From NCBI GenBank assembly GCA_024516035.1, contig CM044957.1, positions 47,777,001 to 47,841,000 of the forward strand: a stretch of DNA of 64,000 bases, in the 5' to 3' direction. The translations under genes were made by a program, and so were the position numbers. Source of the stretch: Bactericera cockerelli (lineage: Eukaryota; Arthropoda; Insecta; Hemiptera; Triozidae). The notes under the pieces were generated by a model. The model was not told the origin of the DNA. It searched no databases and worked only from the letters and a program-made list of their open reading frames with translations. Positions 24,298-36,330 of this stretch are shown piece after piece; position 1 is the first letter of the stretch, and every line of letters starts with the position of its first letter.

Positions 24298-24722
24298 ATG
24301 TACTTCATGTCAGTAAATGTGACAAAACTACTCAACTCCTCTACTTCATGCTAGTGGATGTGACAAAACTACTCATACTCCTCTACTTCATGCTAGTGGA
24401 TGTGACAAAACTACTCATACTCCTCTACTTCATGCTAGTGGATGTGACAAAACTACTCATACTACTCTACTTCAGCTAGTGGATGTGACAAACTACTCAT
24501 ACTCCTCTACTTCATGCTAGTGGATGTGACAAAACTACTCATACTCCTCTACTTCATGCTAGTGGATGTGACAAAACTACTCATACTCCTCTACTTCATG
24601 CTAGTGGATGTGACAAAACTACTCTATACTCCTCTTACTTCATTGCTAGTGGATGTGACAATACTACTCATATCTAGCTCTACTATCATGCACTATTGGA
24701 TGTGACAATACTACTCATAATA
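24298..24722. repeat. 42-bp tandem repeat, about ten copies
   Basis: Unit: ctactcatactcctctactt, catgctagtggatgtgacaa, aa. Because 42 is divisible by three, it yields a repetitive open frame (14-residue period, VDVTKLLILLYFML). Single-base indels at 24470-24495 and near the 3' end break it. Central copies are nearly identical. Confidence 0.9.
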
Positions 24723-25599
24723 ACTTTTCGTTTAAAAATCGTCTCAACAGATTTATTTGTAAAAAAAAATGTAAAAAATAGTATACATATTTCTATCTTG
24801 AAAAATGTTTAAAGAAAACTACAACTTGAAATTTATTGGATTCACAATTGTTTTTGTGAAAAACCTCAGAGTTATACAGGGAAGTGATGTGTCCACATAG
24901 TTGATAATGTAAACTGGATTAAAAATCGTGGTACTGTCATATTAATGATCTGAATGCAACATGAAACATTGCTACTTCATTTCCCCTGACGAGTGTTGCG
25001 TTTAACATACATGAATTTGATTTACACTCTGACTGACATTAGATCTAATGGACAAGTAAGTGTCGATGTAAAAGTTATTGACAAAGTTTGAATCCAGCTG
25101 TCATTGCGGGCTTTAAGTTCAACTTTTTGATTTAATGATGCAGCAAAAGAGGTAATTAATTCGACAACTATTGGACACATTTAAACATACGTATCTAAAT
25201 TAATTAAGACAGCATCAAACTATAACAGTTCATTAGATTGAATAATTAATCAGATTTTCGAAACTGGAGGATATCTACTAAATTAATTAATAAATTATGA
25301 TATTATATTGGATTTTTTTTCTCTCTTCTTTTTCCTTCTTCCGAATTAAGAAATCACGTCACTTGAAGTTCAGTTCTGCTGAGCCAGTTTTGAAATTTTG
25401 CATTAGAGATCTCTTTTTAATTTAAATAAATATTTTGATAACCTTCTTGATTGATTTATTTTTATTTGGGTTGTAACAGAATTAAAGAACCACAACCGAT
25501 ACGGACAGATAACTTCCTCCTGGTTAGTTTTATTCATTCTTCATATAGTCAGAGATATTGACTAGAATAATATTCAAGTATTTTTTTTTTTTCTAAGGG

Positions 25600-25930
25600 A
25601 CGTTAAACAGATACGATCAGGCCAAAAGACACTTACACAAATTGCTGCCGCCCTTTGAAGGGTTTGTATTGGAAAGGAGCATCCATCCGTAAAAAGTGGA
25701 AGTAGGAGTGCCAGGCAAACCTAAACCAAATTACTACATATTTATAAACAATTGGATCAAGCTTTATTTAGGTACATTTTTTTTATATACATTATATGTA
25801 CAATGAACATAAAACATAAATAAAAGTCATAAAATAAATACCTATAAACAAGGCCTGATCATGGGTCGTGATAAACATGAAGAAGAGGTTGACCAATGCC
25901 GACCCCAAGTAGGTTTTGATGAAAACAACC
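25600..25930 (-). repeat. Dispersed retroposon-like repeat, reversed
   Basis: gatcaggccaaaagacactt, agcatccatccgtaaaaagt, ggaagtaggagtgccaggca and gaccaatgccgaccccaag are the reverse of the segment at 56375-56560. A repeat G-like stretch (ggatcaagctttatttaggt) lies inside. Confidence 0.5.
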
Positions 25931-26448
25931 TGAAATCAGAAGTATTCATTTATTTTATGAAATACATGCTTTTGAGAATTTTAGCTTTTCAGCTGATGAA
26001 AAAAAAAAAAAGTAGGTAGGTATATGAGCAAATTTTAAAACCTCACGATAAAGAATCATCGTTTTTTCATTACCTATTCTTCGTAATTTTTATGTCTGAA
26101 ACTCAACCGGATTTACTCATTTATTTTTACAGGATTTAACTATATTTTAACACTGTCATTGGTAAAATAGCCGTATATAAATAAACAAGATGCATTAACC
26201 TAGAAAAAGTCATCAAAATCGGGCTTACTGTTGCGAACGTTCTACCCAAGCTGCAAGCTCAAATTTCATGGACCATTTAGGAAAGTCTTTTTTATCACTG
26301 AGCGAGTTCTAATATTTTGTTCTTTTTTAGTATTCATACAGCTTGTTTGAATCAGAAATCTATTGTAGCAATATGAAAATGAAATAGGTAACTAGAGAAA
26401 ATAAAATGCGAAGACACTACAAAATATTGAACCTAACAGATAAATTTT

Positions 26449-26530
26449 ACTTCCGAAAAATTTCTAATTAGAAATCGGAAGTATTGTGTTCGTTCTTGTA
26501 AAAAAAAATAAAAAATATTTTTTGCTCTGA
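26449..26530 (+). mobile_element. Repeat H 5' fragment with conserved hairpin
   Basis: acttccgaaaaatttctaat then tagaaatcggaagtattgtg forms a hairpin and matches the start of the copy at 35.6 kb. Confidence 0.6.
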
Positions 26531-27225
26531 TTTCAATTTTTTATTGCTAAAACTCTTCTTCTTAATAATCAGCTCACCACTGCATTCAATTATTTTCTCT
26601 GGCGACCAAAGCCTCATCAATTTATCGGTACATGCGGAAAAAAACAACACTTTTACCCACAACCTTCCTCTACAGTCTTCTTACATTCCTAATTATGGAT
26701 TTCAAATGGTTCGGATCTTTCAAAATGTGAAATTTGGTTTGCTGAGGTCGTTATTATCTTATCAGTGACTTCTCTGTATATAAATCTCTTAGAACGACTC
26801 CGTATCTCCAATTTTGGAGAATTCTCTTTTTATTAAGTTAATTAGATCACATTTCGATACACTTATTTCACGAATTCAGAGGTTCCATTTTTTTTTGTCC
26901 CAATGTTTGATGTTATGAATACGCCCGGGGCATCTTCGTATTTTAAGTGTCTTTGAATCAGAACATCGTTAGTCGAGCAAGTTTTTTGGTTCTTTGAGAG
27001 TCTGAGCCAGGGCACAGGATGGCTATGAGAAGAATTTGCAAACCTGGTGACATCGGGTTCTAGCAAGGATAAAGTGACCGGTCTCCAATTAGACCTCAGA
27101 CGTTATGTAAGAATGTTGCATTAGAATTCATCAGATGATCTTGATATTAACCTAGCCTCTCATAATTGGTCTTTGTGCGCCCGTGAGATTCAGTCTGAAC
27201 AACTGAAATATTATTAATTTTACAG

Positions 27226-27308
27226 ACCGACCTCAGTAGCTTGATCAATAAGGTGGGGTACTTGTAACCGGAGGTCGGTGGTTCAAGTCCCAAGTTAACC
27301 AAATATTT
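27226..27308 (+). mobile_element. SINE family A, cut by assembly gap
   Basis: gaccgacctcagtagcttga, gtggggtacttgtaaccgga and ggtcggtggttcaagtccca, then the N run. Confidence 0.8.
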
Positions 27309-27408
27309 NNNNNNNNNNNNNNNNNNNNNNNNNNNNNNNNNNNNNNNNNNNNNNNNNNNNNNNNNNNNNNNNNNNNNNNNNNNNNNNNNNNNNNNNNNNN
27401 NNNNNNNN
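27309..27408. other. Assembly gap, 100 N
   Basis: Exactly 100 N, the usual placeholder for a gap of unknown length. It sits between a truncated SINE and a G-rich tandem repeat. Confidence 0.98.
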
Positions 27409-27680
27409 CCTTGAGGCCCCAGTGGCGAGCACCTCTTAATTTCGGGGGGGTCGGGGGGTGTAATACAAGGTACAGAGATCCTATGCCTGGAGGCCCCAGT
27501 GGCGGAGACACCTCTAAATTTCGGGAGGGGGTCGGGGGGTGTATTACAAGGTACAGAGCTGTATGCCTGGAGGTTCTAGCAGGCGTATACGGTAATGGCC
27601 TGCAAAGTATAGGTGTGTAGTCTGTATAGGTGTATATCTGTATATCTATATAGGTGTATAATTGTATAGGTGTATAACCC
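27409..27680. repeat. G-rich tandem repeat and TATAGGTGTA microsatellite
   Basis: A unit of about 78 bp (ggccccagtggcg, cacctct, aatttcgg, ggtcggggggtgt, tacaaggtacagag) occurs in two to three copies to about 27570. It is followed by irregular gtataggtgtata repeats to 27680. The array probably continues into the gap. Confidence 0.75.
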
Positions 27681-27884
27681 CGCCCTTTAGGACATATGTA
27701 TTTATCTATTTCTTTCCATTTTATTATTTATATTGTTTCCATTTTTCTATTATTTTTTTATACTAATTATTTGTATTGTATAGGTACATATTTTATATTT
27801 AATAAAGCATTTAATATAAAAAAAATAAGAAGAATATAACTGCATAATTGTATTGGTACAAAGTAGGTACAGGTATGTAGTAAA

Positions 27885-28150
27885 GATCGAGTTTAGTAGC
27901 GCACTAGGCTTGTACGCACGGTGACCTGGGTTCGAATCCCGGCTGGTATCAGTAGAATTTTTTCTATTCTCTACTTTGGATGTCCGGGGTCCACTCATAC
28001 CTCGTGAGGAAAAATGAGTAGTTACTTGTATGTGTAATGACTAATGGCGCCATTACCTAAGAAATAAGAAAATAATGTAAGAGAAGGTATTTAGAAATAT
28101 GATGGATGATCTTAAAAATGGTCTCCTAGCCCTAACTATTTTGAAGAGAA
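27885..28150 (+). mobile_element. SINE family B, diverged
   Basis: gcacggtgacctgggttcga, ggggtccactcatacctcgt and gaggaaaaatgagtagttac match family B. The head is altered. Confidence 0.75.
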
Positions 28151-28861
28151 CCTCTCCAAAAGGTCAATTGTAGAATAGGGATAAGAAAAATACATGATAG
28201 GTAAATAGTTGTATCTATTTATTTTTTAAATACATAAAGATTTGTAATTATGTATGTATTTATTTAAAAAAGTACATTATTATTTGCATAAATATATATT
28301 TTTTTAAATAAATACAAATGGGTAAATATGTATTTATTTATTCATAAAATTTGCACCAGTTTATTAATATTAGTTACATAGGTAAGTGGACTGTTGGTTT
28401 CTTTTTTTTAATGATTGACTACCACCTACCCTGTAGGTAATTTAATCTGATATTATTTCAGTTATGTCTACCACCTGCAACTTTTTTTGCCAAATAAACC
28501 TCATAAAACAACTCAAATGATCCATCTATAGAAGAACTACCGGTAGCTTGGTTTGAATTTAGTGACAACCTTATGTCCACTCTCCAGGCAATTAAAATTG
28601 TATAACCATTAATGGTGTTTTTAATTAATTTTATATGTAACTATAACGCTCAATCTATAACATGTATGTAGGTATAACATTATACGAGTGTAATTAGACA
28701 TCTATACATGTTTCTTACTAAACCAGTGACTCAATGTGGACTCTGCCATCATATAGAGTGTGAAGAAACTAACCAGAACATTGAAATGGGTCACTTGCAT
28801 CTATTTTTTTAAAAACGTTTGTAGTGCCATGCCTCGGGTGTAAAGTAGTTCTATATTAAGT

Positions 28862-29045
28862 CTACCCGATTAGGTCTATTAAGTCCCATTATTCTAGCAG
28901 TAAGCCCAAGACGTATTATTATGTGGTAACAATCCCAAATGGGAGGATAACTTGTCATGCCCCGGCTGGGTTTCGAACCCGCGACCTCTGGTTGACTGGT
29001 TTCACAGAATGCCGCCTTTAGCACTGAGCTATTTGGACAGACTGA
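28862..29045 (-). mobile_element. SINE family D, reversed
   Basis: taagtcccattattctagca, gtaagccca, aatcccaaatgggaggataa, ctgggtttcgaacccgcgac and gcactgagctatttgg are the reverse of the copy at 50.69 kb. Confidence 0.75.
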
Positions 29046-29184
29046 GTGAAAAGTAGAGTTAAATAAATAATGTGTTTCTTTGTGTTATTATATCACAATC
29101 TTAGTGGGAAGCGCAGAATTATAGGACTTTCCATATCTTTTAAAATCCTAATATATATTTTTGCCTAATTCCGCCACTGGTCAT

Positions 29185-29282
29185 GCTCACATTAAAGAAG
29201 CTACTCATTTTTCCTCACGAGGTATGAGTGGACCCGAACACCCAAGAACAGAGCAGAAAAAAATCCTGCCCCGCTGGTAGAA
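29185..29282 (-). mobile_element. SINE family B fragment, reversed
   Basis: ctactcatttttcctcacga, ggtatgagtggaccc and agcagaaaaaaatcctgccc are family B reversed. Confidence 0.65.
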
Positions 29283-29285
29283 TTA

Positions 29286-30010
29286 GGGAAATACTTACTA
29301 CGCTAATCCTATGTTCTAAAGTAGGATTAATGGATTACTTGCACCCATTTTATTTACTGGCTGTATCGAAAGAGTTCATCGTTAGGATTTCAATGGTATT
29401 TTTTTCATTTTTTTTTCGAGCCTTGTTAAAGTTTACGTCAAACAGTGGAGAAAATATTTTTATTTTATTGAAAGTTCTGAATATACGAAACGATTCCTGA
29501 CAAAAATTTAGAGGGACTTTATTATGAGTGATAAAGGTGTCGAAGACCAGAACACGATGAAATCCTTGGTAGAAAAAAAGGCCCATAGGTACGTGTAGAC
29601 TGAAAAATCCAACTTGGTAAATATGACGTCACAGATACTAAACCACTTTTTTTCCGATTAGGCAACTGTAAAAGACTTTCTAAGATCAATTCGTTTTTGT
29701 AGTTTTAATGGCAGAAAACGGTTTTTTCTGGTATATACATATTTACAACGGAATGAGTCATTCACTATTTTTTAAATTTGCAAGTGGCCCATCCTAACCT
29801 GGGCTTCATTAAGAACCCAGAAAGGTAAGGATGTGTATTAGATACCGACCCACCAAAGTGGGTTGAAATACCTTGTCCTTTCGGTTCGCATTCCATTCAA
29901 AGCGGATTTTCTCTGCATTTGTATCCTTAATTAACCATTTTGTTTCCGAGTTCATTTATGATACCCAACATTGGCAGTCGAAGGTTTTTTTTTTTTAAAA
30001 AAAAGATGAG
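29286..30010. other. Unassigned intron
   Basis: No gene recognised. A short frame pair at 29228-29586 has no motif. Confidence 0.35.
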
Positions 30011-30019
30011 TGTGAACAA

Positions 30020-30125
30020 AAGACTTCGTGATGCTGTCACTCCGGTCCAACCCAGGCTGCGTGAGGTTAACTTGGGTAGGTTTGTGAATATGGGGTTAAA
30101 AACGACAATACACCCAAAAGAATAA
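30020..30125 (+). mobile_element. Family C SINE body fragment
   Basis: caacccaggctgcgtgaggt, taacttgggtaggtttgtga and tggggttaaaaacgac match the body in plus orientation. Confidence 0.5.
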
Positions 30126-30544
30126 AAAAAAACGTTAAGATTACAGCGTCCCTAGTTGCTGCTACAATTTTTTTTATTCCTCGGTCGGTTTTTTAATGGA
30201 GGTACAATGTTTCTGTAAAAAAAAAACAATACTCTCTGTACCTTACAAGTATTAATAGAAATTAAAAATCTAAAATCCTGAGCACAACGAGTAAGTGATG
30301 TGTCCACAATTGGAAGTGTTTTTTACTTTTAAGCTTACTCAAGATGTTGCTCCTTTGTTTTACTCCGTAACATGGACTTACTGATGTCCAGTACAGCAAG
30401 GCATTGTTTCCATCTGACCAGGGCGGTAGATTGGTTTAAAGTAGGTACAAATACCTCTCTCACCTTATCATCCAGATGGAACAGAAACAGAAGTGCTTCC
30501 GAAGCTTGTGGACGAATCGAGACTTTTGTAGGTCTGCTAGAACC

Positions 30545-30760
30545 TTATTTATTCATTTATTTTTACACTTTATTTTTTTTATATACAAAACGATCAACAA
30601 TAAATTAATAACAAGGAAAAAAAACTTAAAAATATATACAAAAAATTAGAACAAAAGTATTTAAATTTATATTTGTAGTTGTTTTTTTTAATGTGGGGCG
30701 ACGAAGTTAATGCCTTAGGCATTCTCTGCCACTTAACCCCGAATTTAAAGAATTTCAGTT
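30545..30760 (-). repeat. Dispersed repeat G
   Basis: tttatttatttttacacttt, atacaaaacgatcaacaata, ggcgacgaagttaatgcctt and aggcattctctgccacttaa correspond block by block to 63555-63745. Confidence 0.65.
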
Positions 30761-30949
30761 TATTTTGTTCCGAAACGAGCTATAATATTATATTTCTTTT
30801 CAGAATACTCGTTCATAATATATACGTAGGTACATCAATCAATAGTGTAAAGTTGATAATTATACAAATGCTACTTGCATACGATGCAAAAAGTTCACGT
30901 GTACATATCCCTAACTAATTGGCAGTGTATTTCTAAAAAAAGTTTTTTT

Positions 30950-31155
30950 TTTAAGGTCGCTTTCAACTGCATGGTTATATTACGACGGGGGTGTTACCCT
31001 CCATTCGCAGGAAACTCACAAACCACATTAACCTCACTCAGCCTGCGTTGGGTCGGAAGGGCAGCATCACGAAGTCTTCACCTCGCTGGACGTTGCTGAA
31101 CTTCGGTGATCCTACGAGAACCGGTGCATTCAACGCGGCATCGACGCGACGCCTG
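30950..31155 (-). mobile_element. 5S rRNA-derived SINE (family C), reversed
   Basis: ttcaactgcatggttatatt, cctccattcgcaggaaactc, cctcactcagcctgcg, then the 5S head (ctgaacttcggtgatcctac, gagaaccggtgcattcaacg). The box C region is missing in this copy. Confidence 0.8.
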
Positions 31156-31464
31156 GCTAAAAAAGTTTTTCTTTCATTGATCTTTTCCTTTTCTGGGAAG
31201 GTTATTGATCTTGGGAATGTTATCTGGATATCTGGACTTTTTAATCTAAATATCCAAATGTTAGCAGGCCTTTGCTGGTTTTGGGACTTATTTCGGGAAA
31301 CTAACCCTCAAAACAGGGGCGGATCTAGAGGGAGGAGGCAGCAGGGATGGTTGCTCCGGGCGCCGAATAACCATACTCTCTGTCAAGGTAGGCGCACATT
31401 TGTCCGCGCCCACTAGAAACATACGATTCGCACGTTCTGGAAAAGCATGCGCTCACCTTTATTT

Positions 31465-31700
31465 ACCCTTAATAATAATAACACTCTTTGGTGGAAGGTA
31501 ATTACCAAGCGAGGTTATTGCTCAAAGCATTTTCTACCACCTAACCCTCGGAGTCTTATTATTATGTGGTCACAAATGAATGAGGAAAAATGCATGCACT
31601 GGGTGGGATTCGAACCAACGGATCCCTACGCTACCTGGATTACCAGACTAGCGCGATACCCACTTGACTAACAGGAACCACTTGAGTGCCAGTAACCACT
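31465..31700 (-). mobile_element. SINE family E
   Basis: aataataacactctttggtg, gctcaaagcattttctacca, gggattcgaaccaacggatc and ctacctggattaccagacta. The box-B-like gattcgaacc reads on the minus strand. Confidence 0.75.
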
Positions 31701-31762
31701 TGACTACATAATTAGACCCGAATGCCTCATTAACTTTTCTATTATTATTATTATTTATTAGT

Positions 31763-31850
31763 CACCCTTGTCAATGAGTTAGCACGCTAGGCATTGCACG
31801 CATGATGACCTGGGTTCGATTCCCAGCGGGGCAGGATTTTTTCTCCTCTG
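31763..31850 (+). mobile_element. SINE family B head
   Basis: gtcacccttgtcaatgagtt, gacctgggttcgattcccag and cggggcaggattttttct. Truncated after the tctgtactgggatg region. Confidence 0.7.
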
Positions 31851-31899
31851 TACTGGGATGCGTGCAAGCCTAGTGTGCTCCACTTGTAATATTCTGCTA

Positions 31900-32340
31900 A
31901 GTTGACCAAAAAAACAGTCACTATACGCGTCACTTGACAACCAGTCCACCTTTCGCCCCGCGTGACAGAAAGGTCCGTGCCCGCGCCGCACAGGATCCTG
32001 GGTGCGCGCCTGACCGTGTTTAGTAGTCCCGGCACGCTCCACACAAGAAGCGATTACTCGGTACATTACCCGATTCCCATCGAGATAAGGAGGTGGCAAC
32101 CCTAATTTCCGACCTGCAAAACTCCAACATGCTGAGCGCACACGCAATGTGAACAATGCATAACCAATGAGAGTGTAAACAATTAAGCAATTACCATGGT
32201 CTGCCAATCACAAGTGTGAATGTTAATAGCGCGTCCGTATTTACTGATATTAAATTAGCCTATGACTTCCTAGACGCAGAGCGAGTAATCAAAGACTCGC
32301 GCGGTGCGCCGTGAGTGATCGGAGCCAATAAAATTGTTCC
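31900..32340. other. GC-rich island of unknown origin
   Basis: CpG-rich text such as gtgcccgcgccgcacaggat and ggtgcgcgcctgaccgtg, plus gactcgcgcggtgcgccg, stands out from the AT-rich surroundings. Open frames on the minus strand (down to 31779) run into the SINE and have no motif. Could be an unrecognised transposon or LTR relic. Confidence 0.4.
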
Positions 32341-32351
32341 ACTCAAACGTT

Positions 32352-32629
32352 GGGCCGTATTCATAAAAAAAACTGGGTAGGTCAATTTTTTGATGAATAC
32401 AAAACACTTTCCTTATTATAGGATAAGAAAAGTAGAGTTATGTTATCAAATTTGTGTTATCACTTTCGTAATATCACAACTCTTAAACTCGCTTTACTAT
32501 TTTATTTATTTATCATTATTAACATTTTAATTGTTTGTAAAACTTACCACTGAGCTACCGGGACCAACGGAAACATTTCTTTTGTATTTCGCAAGCAAGA
32601 GTTTTTGCTTTCATGAATACGGCCCATTA
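32352..32629. mobile_element. MITE with GGCCGTATTCAT termini
   Basis: The left end GGGCCGTATTCATAAA pairs with the right end CATGAATACGGCCC. The interior holds a family A SINE tail fragment (tgttatcactttcgtaatat, aaactcgctttact) at 32446-32500 and the hairpin ctttccttattataggataa near 32410. Confidence 0.65.
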
Positions 32630-32639
32630 AGTTGGGTAT

Positions 32640-34640
32640 GTAGATATGAACCGTGCGCCGATCATCCCGATTGACCGTGTTATTGCATACGGATTGAGAA
32701 ATTCCTCCCGGCTTGAAGGAGTGTTCCACAGAGGTCTAAAGTCTCGCATTGACATTTATGTTACTATCAGCAGATTCCATTTCATGCAAACTCCGGTTTT
32801 GGAGCACGTCGCGTCGCTGTTACCCTGCTATAAAATTGTGCCAAGTACCAATAAATAAATTGTTTCGCAATATATATTTCCAACCTGGGTATAGGCTAGC
32901 AATGAAACAGATAGAATCAAACTAGAGATAGGTCGTATATTCTCTGTTTTGGCAACAGTGCAGCAGTGATGGCATTTAGACGAATGCCTTTTCTTTCTTT
33001 TTTTATCGATACACCAAACGAAAATGTATTCAGTTCATACTTTGTTTTATCTTATTGGCATAGTGGGACGTCCTAGCCGACAAATTATGAACCTTTCCAA
33101 CCTAACAATTTATGTCAAAAATTTTGAACCTAAACAATTAGTCAATTTCAATACAATATGTTATTGTCTTCAAAAAAATATACTATGTTATTTAGAAGTT
33201 AGAAGTAGCTGTTTCAAAAAACGAAAGCTCTACTTGAGTCCAAGATCAAGATAAGACTAAACTTAATTATAACGAAGACATACATAAGAGATGTGGCAGC
33301 AAAGTTTGTGCACTTATGCTAAAGGAAACTGTGCTTACTTTTTTGGAAAGCTGCAAGAAGATCTTTTGAAGATCAAGGTAAGATCGTTTGATTGACATGT
33401 GTTGTGATTCTAAATTCAAATTGGTTTTATCACTCGAGGCGATCGCACCCTTTCGTGTCATGTTGCCGGAAATACATATGATCGATATGAGCAGTCAATC
33501 AAGGATAAGATCCAAATAAAAATCGGAAAAATACTAATTGCACTTTGAAACACTAAAAAGCCTTGGGTGAACCAATGATGTGTCATACACTAAATGATAA
33601 GATAAAAAAAACCCTCAAAGTAGTTACTCTTTATTATGAGCCAAGTTAGTACCACTTCTCAAGCAAGAAGTATTATCCACCAGAAACATAAAAGTACCTA
33701 CAGGTCAAAATAAAGATCAGTTTGTAAAAATGTTTGCAACCTTTTACTGACGCAAGTAAAAGGTCTTGCGTTCTGCAAGTAGTAAGTATCTAGTAAACAA
33801 CAAAATCCCAATAGCTATTTGAATCGATCACATGTAAGGTGATTATCAACTTGGTAATCAGTTAATCACCTTATAGTCTCATTTTGGAATGTAGTCCACA
33901 GACATTTACATTAATGTTTCATACATTTTTTCTATGTTTTCGTGTTGTTTTCTAATACTTTCAGTATCTCTGATAATATCATTGAGTACAATAGGATTTT
34001 CAAGAGAATTGCTGTGAGGTAAATGATGATGATTTATAAAATAACAACACTTAGTACAGAACCTTGATGGACTCCTACTTTAATCTGGAACTTGGATGAT
34101 ATGCCAGATGTGTATCTGATCTGCTTTGTGGTATTCGTATCATGTCCATTATGAGTTTGATTTTGATGTATTCCTCAGGTATATTATGCGGTTGTATGTG
34201 CTTCATACATTAATGGTCCTGAAGATTGGCTAAATGCTCTTTATGTATAACTACTTGTACATGTTAGAACAAAATGAATGAAAAGATGTTTGAATTCGAA
34301 ATAAAGATTATAAAGACTGTATTATTGTTAGGTTTATAAAGACCATGTGGAGGTTTCTTATTCATTATATTTTTTTGAAACTTTGACTGTCTGCTCTTCT
34401 ATCTTTTACAATGACGGTACATCCAATTGTTCCAACTATTGGTTTCAGGAAGTAGTTAATAATAATCATAATATATATTCATCTACACCTTTTAAGGAAG
34501 GAATTTTCTATCCTCTAAGAGTCAAGACATTGCCCCCTACATTCGTTTTTCATAGTCCTATAACCCGTAATGTGAATAGATCTACTGATTCGTTAATCTC
34601 CGTATCAATTCTGTATCAATCTGCTGATTACATAAATTAG
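32640..34640. other. Unassigned AT-rich intron
   Basis: No gene or named repeat seen. The 97-residue frame at 34347-34640 has no recognisable feature. Confidence 0.35.
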
Positions 34641-34649
34641 GGGCTGTTT

Positions 34650-34960
34650 GACTTGTTTGGGATATCTTCAAGAACTGTACTACAGAAAAGTGAACTAGGG
34701 TCTATTTCTCTATATTGGTACCTATCAATGTTGTTACATATTCCACTAGCTCATCTACATCTACATAAATATTTTGCTATCCGTGTCTATCTGGCTGTCT
34801 ACCTATTAATCATAGATTCTTTTTCATCTCTTCAAAAACTTCATCTCTGTACCAAAGAAAAGTAAACTAAGGTACCTAATACCCATATTGGTACCTACCA
34901 ATGTTATGTTGCATTTATTCTACTAGCCCATCTACATGATCTACATACTTGTAAATATTT
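34650..34960. repeat. Diverged direct duplication of about 180 bp
   Basis: atattggtacctatcaatgt, ctagctcatctacat and acataaatatttt recur as atattggtacctaccaatgt, ctagcccatctacat and ttgtaaatatttat. Confidence 0.6.
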
Positions 34961-35609
34961 ATATTATTGCGATGTGTGTCCAGACTGTCCAGTGGTAGTG
35001 AAGAGGCCAAGTGGTCGGGAAGGTAAGCGTGCAACGCTCGTGCGACTTTCTACTCTTGAGATTGAAAAAATCTGATAGTGGACTAAAGCCAAGGTTCCAT
35101 CTGGTCTAGAACATGATGCACAACGGACTACGTATGCAAATGTACCATGCACCAGACTCGAGACCGAACGTAACAACCCCTGCTCCAATGTTGCCAGACG
35201 GAAATCAAGAAGGAAGCTTATGTCGTTTTCTTTTACCTACATGGTTTTCCAAATCGCTAAGAAGTACAATAGTTTTTCTACTCTTTTGTACTTTTTTGTG
35301 GTACTGTAAATTTTACTCTTAATTAAAATTTCATTAATTTTCAGTTCTCGCTTAATTTGTTTTCCAAATTAATTCTTGAGAACAGTAATTAATACACTTT
35401 TTGAGGTACATACAGTAATTTTAGGTACTTTTAGGGAAAATTTCATAATTTTCAGTTCTCACTAGATTTGTTTTCCACATTTTTATTCTTTTACAAAATA
35501 ACTATACTTGATCCTCCAACTATTCAATTTTCAATTCGTCCAATTCGAGACATGGTATGACATACTTGTTAATTTTAATATGTGACATGAGTGTTCATAC
35601 AGCGTCCTC

Positions 35610-36330
35610 ATTTTACTTCCGAGAAATTTCTAAGATTAGAAATCGGAAGTATTGTGTTCGTTTTTGTAAAAAAAAATATTTTTTTGCTCCGATTTCAATT
35701 TTTTTCACATTTCTGGACGTTTCATAACCTACTGAGTAAATTTGGTTTTGTGTCCGTCTGTCGGTCTGTCGGTCTGTCGGTCTGTCTGTTAAAACGATTC
35801 CTTGTAACGCGCAAATCTCAAAAACTACTCGACCGATTTTGATGAAATTTTGCACACATCTAGGAGACATTCTGCAGATGGTCCCATTTTAAATTTATTG
35901 AATTCATACTAGCGGTTCTGGGTGAAAGAGACCATGCGCCTGACCACTAACTTTTTACTTAAACGCTTATATCTCGTGAACGGTACACCCGATTTCAATG
36001 AAATTTTGTATGTCTATGCATGTTATTGTTTTTACATAGACTATTTATATTTATTTTTTAATTAATTATAATTTGACTCTGATATTTCAGAAAATCCGAA
36101 ATTTTGGACAAAAAAGTAAAAAAATAAGGACCACGACTTGCCGATACAGAATTTTTTGTAGAATTTAGAAGGTAGAAAAAACGATATTCTACCATATAAA
36201 ATAAATTTGAAGAAAATCGGTTGAGCCGTTTTGGAGATACAAGTAATTTTCTATAAAATCTCAAAATTGGCACGTGTTTACAATGTGAAACAATCACGAG
36301 GAAGTATTGTGTCTATAATTGGCAGTGTTT
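35610..36330 (+). mobile_element. Repeat H, long copy
   Basis: Starts with a hairpin (acttccgagaaatttctaag to tagaaatcggaagt), then tttttgctccgatttcaatt, a gtctgtcggtctgtcggtct run, aaaactactcgaccgatttt, gcttatatctcgtgaacggt and an end acaatgtgaaacaatcacga, ggaagtattgtgtctataat. Other copies: 42.1-43.15 kb, 47.15-47.48 kb (reversed), and fragments at 22.27, 26.45 and 62.35 kb. No protein coding. Class uncertain. Confidence 0.7.

Noticed and set aside
24514..24705. Repetitive frame VDVTKLLILLYFML
   Set aside because: A by-product of the 42-bp tandem repeat; broken by indels, with no gene context.
24298..24722. CRISPR-like array
   Set aside because: The repeats are contiguous with no unique spacers, and the DNA is eukaryotic.
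30991..31416. 141-residue frame
   Set aside because: Lies over the 5S-derived SINE and its flank; no protein features.
31779..32207. 142-residue minus-strand frame
   Set aside because: Runs through a SINE B head into a CpG-rich stretch where stops are rare; no motif seen.
34347..34640. 97-residue frame as a gene
   Set aside because: AT-rich translation without motif, start context or repeat support; within chance for this length.
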